Shown: piece by piece, positions 43,519 to 51,331 of the stretch
Layout: the number at the start of each line of letters is the position of its first letter
How positions within the stretch are numbered: the first letter of the stretch is position 1
Source of the DNA: Chthonomonas sp. UBA2017
GTDB taxonomy: Bacteria; Armatimonadota; Fimbriimonadia; Fimbriimonadales; Fimbriimonadaceae
Reading direction: 5' to 3'
Assembly: GCA_002335425.1 (NCBI GenBank)
Contig: DDCB01000008.1
Location: forward strand, 14,637-78,636
DNA: 64,000 nucleotides
Notes under the pieces: model-generated
The model's input: the letters and a program-made list of their open reading frames with translations, nothing else
Told to the model about the DNA's origin: nothing
Database searches by the model: none
Program-made: the position numbers and the translations under genes

Positions 43519-45861
43519 TTATGACCCTTGCTCGGCGACCCGAACATACGCGCAGGCGGCGACGAGGAACGATTCTTCGACCGGGGCCTCGGCAAAGAGC
43601 GCCAGATCGGGCGTGCGCTGAGAGGCTCCCAAGGCAGCCAGGGCCTCTCGTTCCTTGCCCGAGGAATAGAGGTCCAGCGCCCGCCGAAGACGCTGGCTCC
43701 GCTTGGAGACGGGCTGCATCATCTGAACAAAGGCAGCATCCCGCGCGATGCCTTCGAGCAAAAACAGGCGATAGACCTTTTCTTCCACCCCCCAGAATCG
43801 CGCCAACCCGAGCAAGCAGCGGCGGCGAGTGATAATCGACGTGCTGGCCTGGGCGGCTCGAAGAATCAGCGGCAAGTCGGATCGATCTCCCACGACCGAC
43901 AAGGCATAAGCCGCCTCGGCGGAAGCTTCGTCGTCAAACTCTTGGAGTGCTTGGCGGAGCGCCGGGGCCGCCTCGGCCAGATGAAGTTCACTGACTCCTT
44001 CGGCCGCCGCAATGCGAACGCTCGGATGGCGGTCGGACAGAGCCTGGGCGAAAAGGGCTCCACAATCGGCCGCCTCCATCTCGTTGAGCGCCTGTAGGGC
44101 CGACCGCCGCAAGTCGGGGTCACTTCCTGGCCCCGCCGCCACTTGCAACGCGGCGTGAGCGGCTTCGCCGCCAATCCGACCGAGCGCACGTGCGGTGGCC
44201 CGCCGCATCCCGGCTCGCAGGGAGCCCAGATAGGGCACCAACGCTGGGACGGCCGAAGGATCGCCCAAGGAGCCGAGAGCGTCCACGACCTCTTCCTCAA
44301 CCAGCGCGGGGTGTTCATTGAGTTGGTGAGCCAACGCATCGACCGCTTGGTCACCCCCCATGCGGGCGAGCGACCGGGCGGCCTGGCGTCGCACGCGCGG
44401 ATTCGGATCGTGAAGCGCCTTGACGGCTTCGTCAGAAGCGAATTCGAGGCTCATCTCGCCGAGCTTGTTCAGGGCGGAGGTTCGAGCTCCAACGTCGCCA
44501 TCCTTGGTCAGCTTCATCATCGTGGCGAACCCGACCGGCGACACACGTCGGAGCTGCGACAGGGTCTTGCGGATCGAGAGCGCCCCGGCTTCGCGGACGG
44601 GCTTGAGGAACAGCAGTGCACTGATACGAGCCGCCATGGTGACGGCGAAAACGACTTTGTAGGCTTGCTCAACGTCCATTCCGCCTTCGCGCAGACCGTT
44701 CATGAGCGCTGATCCCACCATCGGTGAAAGTGCTCCTACGATCGCCTGCAACGCGAGCCCAAGCCCCAGATAGTTGGCTCGCTCGGCGTCCGGAGCGTTG
44801 ACCAAGAGCAAATTGAATTGACACGTGGCCATCCCGGCCCAGATGGCTCCGGTGAAGACATGCCCTAGGATGAGAATGGTGGCGTTCATCACTTGGGCCC
44901 CAGGCTGGCAAAAGAGCCACATTCCCGGAGTGAAGAAAAGCCCCACAATGAGGATCCCCATGATCGGCTTATTGCCGTATTTATCTAATAATAAGCCCCA
45001 AAACTTACCCGTAAGCAAGTTGCCGATAGCGTGGCCGACCGCGCAAAGCTGCAGCACGGTCAGCGGCATCTGAAGGCTCTCCAGAGCAAACGCTCCGAAT
45101 AAGTTTCCGCCAAAAGCTTGTCCAAAAAAGAGGATCGTAAAGAAGATCAGGAGGCTTCGAAAGCCTCGGTCACGCATGGGAGTCCGGAGCGCGCGCAGAC
45201 TCTCTCGGACAGACACCCGCACCGGATTCGGCCGGATGCGATCTTGCATCTTCCCGTAATACAGCATGCTGACGACGGCAAAAACAAAGCCCAAGCCGAA
45301 CACCACCGACAGGCCGATGTTAGAATGCCCGGCTTTACGAAAGCCGTCGTAGATCAGACCGCCCATAAGAGCAGCCCCGGCGCTGAACGCAGTCAGCATC
45401 ATATTTCGCCGACTAAAAAACCATCCCCGGGACTCGCTCGGGATCAACTCCGCCAGCCAATCGTTGTAGATCGGCCCAACAAGGTGGACGCAGGTGTAAG
45501 CCAGCCCAAGACAGCCGATCAAAATCGCCAACCGGACGTCCACGCTGAGAGCCAGGAGCGGCAAAAAGACGATCGGAAAATGGAGCAATCGCCACGCCCA
45601 GCCTCCCGGCGTCACATGGGATTTGTAGCTCGGGTTTGCGCGTCCCCAAATCGCCCCGGGGATTTGGAGCAGCCCTAAAAGGCTCGGCAGCGAGGTCATG
45701 AGCCCGATCCAAAGGTCGATCCCCTTGGGATTGAGCTCTTGGATGAACTTGACAAAGAACGTGCCGCCCAGCAACGTGGCAAACGCCGAAGCGAAGGCCC
45801 CATCCAAGTTGGCGTAGCGAAGCGTCCGCAAATCCGCTAACCGATTGGAGGCATCAGGCAC
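43519..45861 (-). CDS. MFS-type transporter fused to HEAT repeats
   Basis: The 780-residue product has about 12 hydrophobic segments in residues 15-430 with an MFS-like layout (IPSESRGWFFSRRNM, AGMATCQFNLLL). A soluble region of HEAT/PBS-lyase-type repeats runs from about 445 to 670, for example VRRQAARSLARMGGDQAVDAL, and PSAVPALVPYLGS. The final 100 residues are helical. HEAT repeats usually bind proteins, so the cytoplasmic part may regulate the transporter or attach it to a partner. The substrate is unknown. Confidence 0.8.
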   Translation of the reverse strand: MPDASNRLADLRTLRYANLDGAFASAFATLLGGTFFVKFIQELNPKGIDLWIGLMTSLPSLLGLLQIPGAIWGRANPSYKSHVTPGGWAWRLLHFPIVFLPLLALSVDVRLAILIGCLGLAYTCVHLVGPIYNDWLAELIPSESRGWFFSRRNMMLTAFSAGAALMGGLIYDGFRKAGHSNIGLSVVFGLGFVFAVVSMLYYGKMQDRIRPNPVRVSVRESLRALRTPMRDRGFRSLLIFFTILFFGQAFGGNLFGAFALESLQMPLTVLQLCAVGHAIGNLLTGKFWGLLLDKYGNKPIMGILIVGLFFTPGMWLFCQPGAQVMNATILILGHVFTGAIWAGMATCQFNLLLVNAPDAERANYLGLGLALQAIVGALSPMVGSALMNGLREGGMDVEQAYKVVFAVTMAARISALLFLKPVREAGALSIRKTLSQLRRVSPVGFATMMKLTKDGDVGARTSALNKLGEMSLEFASDEAVKALHDPNPRVRRQAARSLARMGGDQAVDALAHQLNEHPALVEEEVVDALGSLGDPSAVPALVPYLGSLRAGMRRATARALGRIGGEAAHAALQVAAGPGSDPDLRRSALQALNEMEAADCGALFAQALSDRHPSVRIAAAEGVSELHLAEAAPALRQALQEFDDEASAEAAYALSVVGDRSDLPLILRAAQASTSIITRRRCLLGLARFWGVEEKVYRLFLLEGIARDAAFVQMMQPVSKRSQRLRRALDLYSSGKEREALAALGASQRTPDLALFAEAPVEESFLVAACAYVRVAEQGS

Positions 45862-46009
45862 AGTCTATTTTGACCCTAAGGGCGACTCGTGGGACCTTCT
45901 GGATGGTCAAAAGGCGTACAATAGCCGAGCAGAAAGGACCAAAGCCCCCCTCGTTCGATAACCGATTTTGGGGCAGGGCGTCTAAACTCATCGGGGAGCC
46001 AGGAGGACA

Positions 46010-47800
46010 GTGGTGAAACGGATTTTTGGGGTCGTGGTGGTGCTATGGATGACCACCTGTTGGGTGATGGCCCAAAGCGCCAGCATCGTCAAGGAGATCG
46101 TCTTGCGAGGAAATCAGGAAATCTCGCGGGAGGCGATCTTGGCGGTCATGCGGTCCAAGGAGCAGGGACCTTACATTCAAGCCGACCTTGCTCGCGACGA
46201 GCAGGCCATTCGAGAGCTCGGGTTCTTTCGAGACGTCAAGATTTTGAGTCGGGCCCTCAGCGACGTCGAGTGGCAACTGATCGTCGAAGTCCAAGAAAAT
46301 CCGGTCGTCCGTGAGCTGAAGATCATCGGCAATACGGTTGTCTCAAGCGACGAGATCGAAAAGATCGTTTTGGCCAACCAGTCTTTGGGGCGGGTTTACA
46401 ACCTGCGTTCGGCGGCCCCGATCGCCTCCTCCGTTCGAGAGCTCTATCAGAAAAGCGGCTATGACGCCCAGACGGACATCCAGCCCGCCCTGGATTCACC
46501 GGGGACCCTGACGATTCAGATTTACGAGCAGACGGTCAATCGGATCATCGTCAACGGACTCGTGCGCACTCGGGAAAGCGTCATCCGAAAGCTCCTGCGC
46601 ACCAAGCCTGGCCAAGCGTTCAACCAAAACACATGGGGCATCGACCAGCGACGGCTCGTCAGCACTCAGTGGTTTGAGGACATCGTGCCGAAAGCCCAAG
46701 AGACCAATGAAATCGGCAAGTTCGACCTGATCATGGACGTGAAAGAGGCCCAGACAGGGATGCTGAACTTTGGTCTAGCTCTGGACAGCAAGAGCCGCTT
46801 AGCCGGGACTTTTCGAGCCAGCGACTCGAACTTTCGAGGCACCGGGCAATCGGTCGCCATCTCGTATCAACAGGACACCTTTGGGGGCGGGGCCAGCCTC
46901 AGCTTAGACTGGCTCAATCCGTTCTATGACGACCGCGAAACGACCGTGGCGGCTCGACTCTACACGCGGGTGAACAGCTACTTCAGTGGCTCCGGCTTCG
47001 GGAGCACCGACTCGCCGACCGAAGATCGCTTTGACGAGCGGCGCACGGGCTTTTCGCTCGCCGTCTCCCGGCCGTTTCGAAAAGAGTTTGTTGCATCGCT
47101 GGGGTTGACCGGCGAAGTCATCCGGTCGATCAACTTGCGTCAAACGGGTGAGTTCAATTTCATTCAGCAAGACGGGGACCAAGTGATCTTGAATGTGGGA
47201 ATCGCTCGCGACCGACGAGATGTTCCTCTTGATCCCGCCGAAGGGGACTATTTGCGGCTCTCGGTCGAACCTGGCTTCGTCAATATCACCAAGATTGGCG
47301 GCAATGTCGCCGACGAGACGAGCATTTTAGGCCGCAATACTTTTTTCCGCACGAGCCTGGAATACAAGGCCTTCTTCAGCAAGCGCCCGCCCGAGAACAA
47401 GCCAGCTGATACCCCGCGAAATGTTCTGGCTTTTCGAGCAAAACTTGGAACGATCTCGGGCGAAGTACCCTTCTTTGAGCAGTTTTTCATCGGAGGCTCG
47501 GAATCGTTGCGCGGCTATCAAGACCAGCGCTTCTGGGGGAAGACTCAGTTCTTAACGTCGGCAGAATATCGGGTGCCAGTGCAACGGTCATTCAGCCTGG
47601 CGGCGTTCGTGGATTACGGCGGAGCGTGGGGCGGATATCGCGGAATCAACAGATTCTCGCAGTCGAAGAACCTCGACCTGAAGCTCGGCTACGGGCTCGG
47701 CGTGGCATTCCGGACTCCGCTCGGCCCGATCCGAATTGACTTCGGCTTCAATCAAGAGGGCGGCAACCGCACCCACTTCTCCATCGGCTCTAGTTTCTAA
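46010..47800 (+). CDS. bamA: Outer-membrane assembly factor BamA (Omp85 family)
   Basis: The 596-residue product has a signal peptide ending VMAQ, then what look like three POTRA domains (about 27-95, 96-165, 168-242; E. coli has five), then a 16-strand barrel. Conserved barrel motifs are LSVEPGF, FIGGSESLRGYQ (the VRGY/F-type loop) and the C-terminal GSSF. It inserts barrel proteins into the outer membrane. The GTG at 46010, or the next GTG at 46013, follows an AGGAGG site. skp follows 19 bases downstream. Confidence 0.92.
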   Translation: MVKRIFGVVVVLWMTTCWVMAQSASIVKEIVLRGNQEISREAILAVMRSKEQGPYIQADLARDEQAIRELGFFRDVKILSRALSDVEWQLIVEVQENPVVRELKIIGNTVVSSDEIEKIVLANQSLGRVYNLRSAAPIASSVRELYQKSGYDAQTDIQPALDSPGTLTIQIYEQTVNRIIVNGLVRTRESVIRKLLRTKPGQAFNQNTWGIDQRRLVSTQWFEDIVPKAQETNEIGKFDLIMDVKEAQTGMLNFGLALDSKSRLAGTFRASDSNFRGTGQSVAISYQQDTFGGGASLSLDWLNPFYDDRETTVAARLYTRVNSYFSGSGFGSTDSPTEDRFDERRTGFSLAVSRPFRKEFVASLGLTGEVIRSINLRQTGEFNFIQQDGDQVILNVGIARDRRDVPLDPAEGDYLRLSVEPGFVNITKIGGNVADETSILGRNTFFRTSLEYKAFFSKRPPENKPADTPRNVLAFRAKLGTISGEVPFFEQFFIGGSESLRGYQDQRFWGKTQFLTSAEYRVPVQRSFSLAAFVDYGGAWGGYRGINRFSQSKNLDLKLGYGLGVAFRTPLGPIRIDFGFNQEGGNRTHFSIGSSF

Positions 47801-47819
47801 GGAAAGACACAAGAATACT

Positions 47820-48467
47820 ATGCAAAAACTTAACAAATCTCGAATCTGGGGTGGCTTCGCTTTGGCGGGGCTCCTTTACGCGGCGCTGTTCATCTTGCCG
47901 GGCTTTCAAAGCGGGGCCGAAAAGACCGCAGTCGTGGATATGAACCAGATCATCCAAGGAAGCAACCTCGGGAAGGCGAACACGGATCGGCTCAACAAAG
48001 CTGTGGCCTCGCGACGCGGCCTGATCGAATTCGTGGCGACCTTCAAGGTGCTGACTCTGGAGCAGGCCCAGTCGCTTCGATCCCTCGAATTGAAGGAGAC
48101 CATGACCGAAACCGACAAGCAACAAGCCGACAAAATAAAGGCAGACGTCCGCGCCGCCGACCAGAAGTTTCGGGAGCTGAGCCAAAAGTCGAACCCCTCT
48201 GAGGCTGACCGCCAACTGATCCAAGAGTACGCGAACCGATCCGCAACGATGAATCAGACCCTCGAGCGCTGGAACCAAGAGTTCACCGATGAGCTCACCG
48301 ATCTCCAAGATCGGCTCCGACAACAAACGCTGGAGAAGGCGAAAGCCGCCGTCGACGAGGTCGCCAAGAAGCAAGGAATCAGCGTTGTCTTTGAAAAGAC
48401 CTTCGCCGTCTATGGCGCGAACGACCTCACCGACGCCGCCACCAAAGCGATGAACGCCAAGCCCTAA
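47820..48467 (+). CDS. skp: OmpH/Skp-family periplasmic chaperone
   Basis: The 215-residue product has an N-terminal membrane-type segment (GFALAGLLYAALFILPGF), then KTAVVDMNQIIQGSNLGKAN, the Skp beta-strand pattern, a long charged coiled coil (about 70-175), and a C-terminal return strand (KKQGISVVFEKTFAVYG). Skp delivers unfolded barrel proteins to BamA, which agrees with its place directly after bamA. It is longer than E. coli Skp (161). Confidence 0.85.
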   Translation: MQKLNKSRIWGGFALAGLLYAALFILPGFQSGAEKTAVVDMNQIIQGSNLGKANTDRLNKAVASRRGLIEFVATFKVLTLEQAQSLRSLELKETMTETDKQQADKIKADVRAADQKFRELSQKSNPSEADRQLIQEYANRSATMNQTLERWNQEFTDELTDLQDRLRQQTLEKAKAAVDEVAKKQGISVVFEKTFAVYGANDLTDAATKAMNAKP

Positions 48468-48478
48468 CCCGGGAGAAC

Positions 48479-49549
48479 GTGAAGCAACTTCGATTCGGGT
48501 GGATCGCACTGGCTGGGGCCTCTCTGTTGGGGGGGTGCCAGTCGGATCCACCCGTTTCGGTTTATGTCGATCGAAGGCAGTTCTTGTCTCCGGTCGAGAC
48601 GTGGTCCCAGTCGGTCGCTCGGGAGTCGACCCCGACCTTGAGTGGACCGGCACAGGCTCAGTTTGGCCGCGAACCCGAGATCAGGCTTCTGTTGGGCCGC
48701 AACCAGTCTCGACTCGAAGAAGCCGAGGAGGCGCTGAAGCGTAACCGAGAATGGGCCTTTGAACGGCTCCTGGGGCGACTGCTCCGCCAGGCCCGGGCCG
48801 ACGTGACGAACCAAGAACGAGCAAGGCTCGCCTTGCTCGGCGAATCCAGTCGACGAGAGTTACAGCAGGCATATGCCGAAGCGCGGACGATTTTCGAGCA
48901 AACCGCAGAGCCGATGGGCTGGCATCGATTTCGACTCGCGAGCCTGGTCGGGTTCCCGGATCCCGATCCGAACTCAAAGACCGAAGAACCGGCAGATCGA
49001 CCGGTGACTGCCTCACGAGTCCGAGAAGCCCGAGCCCTGCGGTCCCAGATTTCTGACCTGGATGCTCGCTATCGGCAGCAGATTGAGGCGCTCTTGAGCC
49101 GGGTCTCGGCCAACTACGAGGCCGAACTCACCGCCCTGAAAGTCGAGATGACCCGGCTCCTCGACGAACTTTCCCAAGCGGCCGAGGCCGAAGCAAAACG
49201 TCTCTCGATCTCGGGCGACGCCTCGCTGATGGACGACGTTCGCGAGTGGGACACTCGGCTTGATGCGGTCCCGCGAGCCGAGTCCCGGGTGACCTGGGCT
49301 CGCCCGGCGTCCGCGAGTCCTTCGACCTTGGCTGTGCCCGGCGAGCCCCCTTCCGAAGAGATTTTGGAGGCCGAACTCCAGCTTTGGGCCGCCGAGAACA
49401 GATACACTTTGGCCAGCAAGCCCGGCCCCGCGCCCGACTTGACAAGGAACTTCGCTCGATGGCGGAACGCATGGAAGGCTGGACACTCGAAGAACTCGCG
49501 GCTGCCCTCGGAGGCCAGCTCAATGGGCCGCCCGAAAAGCGGGTCTTAA
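48479..49549 (+). CDS. Coiled-coil lipoprotein of the bam-lpx cluster
   Basis: The 356-residue product begins MKQLRFGWIALAGASLLGGC, a lipoprotein signal. It is then mostly long charged helix with EARALRSQISDLDARYRQQI and AQAQFGREPEIR segments. It does not resemble a known Bam lipoprotein. Its last 30 codons overlap lpxD, where the protein becomes low-quality (NAWKAGHSKNSRLPSEASS), so the functional end may be earlier. It starts with GTG, 11 bases after the skp stop. Confidence 0.65.
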   Translation: MKQLRFGWIALAGASLLGGCQSDPPVSVYVDRRQFLSPVETWSQSVARESTPTLSGPAQAQFGREPEIRLLLGRNQSRLEEAEEALKRNREWAFERLLGRLLRQARADVTNQERARLALLGESSRRELQQAYAEARTIFEQTAEPMGWHRFRLASLVGFPDPDPNSKTEEPADRPVTASRVREARALRSQISDLDARYRQQIEALLSRVSANYEAELTALKVEMTRLLDELSQAAEAEAKRLSISGDASLMDDVREWDTRLDAVPRAESRVTWARPASASPSTLAVPGEPPSEEILEAELQLWAAENRYTLASKPGPAPDLTRNFARWRNAWKAGHSKNSRLPSEASSMGRPKSGS

Positions 49550-50493
49550 GGCCGGTCCCTGCGGGCGAACCGGACCCGGAAGGAATCACTTTCAGCACGG
49601 GCCCCGCGTACGACGAAAAGATTCGAGGCTCAGGCGTCGGGGTTGCTTTGGTCAGCCCCGGAACCGAGCTCGATTGCCCGACTCTGGAAGTGCCGCATCC
49701 TCGACTTAGCTTCGGCTGGGTCCTTCAAGCTTCGGTGCGAGCTTTGCCGCTGTCGAGCGGCATCCACCCCAGCGCGGTCGTGTCTTTGGACGCGGACATC
49801 GACCCGACGGCGCAGATCGGCCCGTTCGCCGTCATCGAGCGAGGAGCCCGGATAGGGCCTCGTGCGCGGGTCTATCCTTTCGCTTATGTCGGCGAAGATT
49901 GTGTGCTGGGCGAAGGCGTCGTGCTGTATCCCCATGTGGTTTTGTATCAGGCCGTTCGGCTGGGGGCAGGGGTCATCGTCCATGCGGGGACCGTCCTGGG
50001 CGCGGACGGCTTTGGCTATTTTTGGGATGGTCGCCAGCAACAAAAGATTCCCCAAGTGGGCGGCGTCATCGTCGGCGAGCGGTCGGAAATCGGAGCCAAT
50101 GCATGCATTGATCGGGCCACCTGCGGGGCCACTCGGATCGCAAGCGGGGTCAAGATCGACAACCTCGTGCAAATCGGCCACAACGGCCAAATCGGGGCGC
50201 ACACCGTCATCGCCGGCCAAACCGGCCTGAGCGGGAGCGTGACCTTGGGAGAACAGGTCGTCGTGGGCGGTCAATGCGCCTTCAAGGACCATGTTTCGGT
50301 GGTGGATGGCGCTATCCTGGCGGGGCGGACCGGCGTTTTTTCGGACATCGAGACGGCGGAGGCCTATTATGGGCTGCCCGCAATCCCGGTCAAAGCCGCC
50401 CTGCGCCAACTGGCTTTGATCAAGCGACTCCCCGAGATCGAGAAGCGCCTTCGAGCCTTGGAACAATCCCTGGAATCCCAAAAGAAAACATGA
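49459..50493 (+). CDS. lpxD: UDP-3-O-(3-hydroxymyristoyl)glucosamine N-acyltransferase
   Basis: LpxD adds the second acyl chain in lipid A synthesis. The 344-residue product has a 100-residue N-terminal domain, then left-handed beta-helix hexapeptide repeats (IGPFAVIERGARIGPRARVY, IGANACIDRATCGATRIASG) and the catalytic-His motif QIGHNGQIG. The start is ATG 49459 or 49471; both lie inside the upstream lipoprotein gene. The stop overlaps lpxC as ATGA. Confidence 0.93.
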   Translation: MAERMEGWTLEELAAALGGQLNGPPEKRVLRPVPAGEPDPEGITFSTGPAYDEKIRGSGVGVALVSPGTELDCPTLEVPHPRLSFGWVLQASVRALPLSSGIHPSAVVSLDADIDPTAQIGPFAVIERGARIGPRARVYPFAYVGEDCVLGEGVVLYPHVVLYQAVRLGAGVIVHAGTVLGADGFGYFWDGRQQQKIPQVGGVIVGERSEIGANACIDRATCGATRIASGVKIDNLVQIGHNGQIGAHTVIAGQTGLSGSVTLGEQVVVGGQCAFKDHVSVVDGAILAGRTGVFSDIETAEAYYGLPAIPVKAALRQLALIKRLPEIEKRLRALEQSLESQKKT

Positions 50494-51305
50494 TTCGAAC
50501 TTTTCACCGATACACGACTGCCGCCGACGTCACGTGGGTGGGACGCGGACTCCACTCGGGCGAGCCTGTCCGAGCCACCGTTCACCCGGGGACCCAGGGG
50601 ATCGTCTTTCGTTCGGGTGCCGAACGCATTCCAGCTCGTCCCGAATCGGTGACAGACACGTCTCGATGCACCCGGCTGGGTTCGGTCAGCACGGTGGAGC
50701 ACCTGTTAAGCGCGATGGCAGGGCTGGGGATCACCGACGCCGACATTGAAGTCGAGGGGGGCGAACTCCCGGGCCTGGATGGGGCGGCGGCCGTCTATTT
50801 CGACGATCTGCAAGCGGCTGGCCTGGTCGAGCTAGGAACACGCGAGATTGAGGGGCCCTTTGCCCGAGTTTTTTGGAAGGACGATCCGGTTTCGGTGGCA
50901 ATCGCCCAAGGCGAGGGTCACTGGCGATACCGATTTGACGCCGAAGGCCGCTGGTTTGGCGAGCAGGTGATCGAGCTCGAACTCACCCCCGACCGATATC
51001 GGACCGAGATCGCACCGGCACGAACGTTTTGCTTCGAAGAAGAGTTTCCCCATCTCGAGAAGCTGGGGTTGGGCCGAGGGCTCGACGAGACTTCGGCCTT
51101 CGTGGTCGGGAGAGACAGATATCGCGGCGAAACTCGATTTTCCGACGAGCCGGTCCGGCACAAGATGCTCGACCTGATCGGCGATCTTGCCCTCGCGGGA
51201 ATTCCGATTGATTGCCTCAACGTCACTGGCGAGCGCAGCGGTCACCGGGCCCATGTCGCGGCGGCGGCGCGGCTCGTCGAGGCTGTTCGAATTAGCGGCG
51301 ATTAG
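50490..51305 (+). CDS. lpxC: UDP-3-O-acyl-N-acetylglucosamine deacetylase
   Basis: LpxC is the zinc deacetylase that commits lipid A synthesis. The 271-residue product has the zinc residues His71 (STVEHLLSA), His224 and Asp228 (VRHKMLDLIGD), and the catalytic His252 in RSGHRAH. It is shorter than E. coli LpxC (305). There is no FabZ fusion. With bamA, skp and lpxD it shows that this cell has a lipid A type outer membrane. Confidence 0.93.
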   Translation: MIRTFHRYTTAADVTWVGRGLHSGEPVRATVHPGTQGIVFRSGAERIPARPESVTDTSRCTRLGSVSTVEHLLSAMAGLGITDADIEVEGGELPGLDGAAAVYFDDLQAAGLVELGTREIEGPFARVFWKDDPVSVAIAQGEGHWRYRFDAEGRWFGEQVIELELTPDRYRTEIAPARTFCFEEEFPHLEKLGLGRGLDETSAFVVGRDRYRGETRFSDEPVRHKMLDLIGDLALAGIPIDCLNVTGERSGHRAHVAAAARLVEAVRISGD

Positions 51306-51331
51306 CGGCGGTCTCGTTCGTCCTTTTCTCC

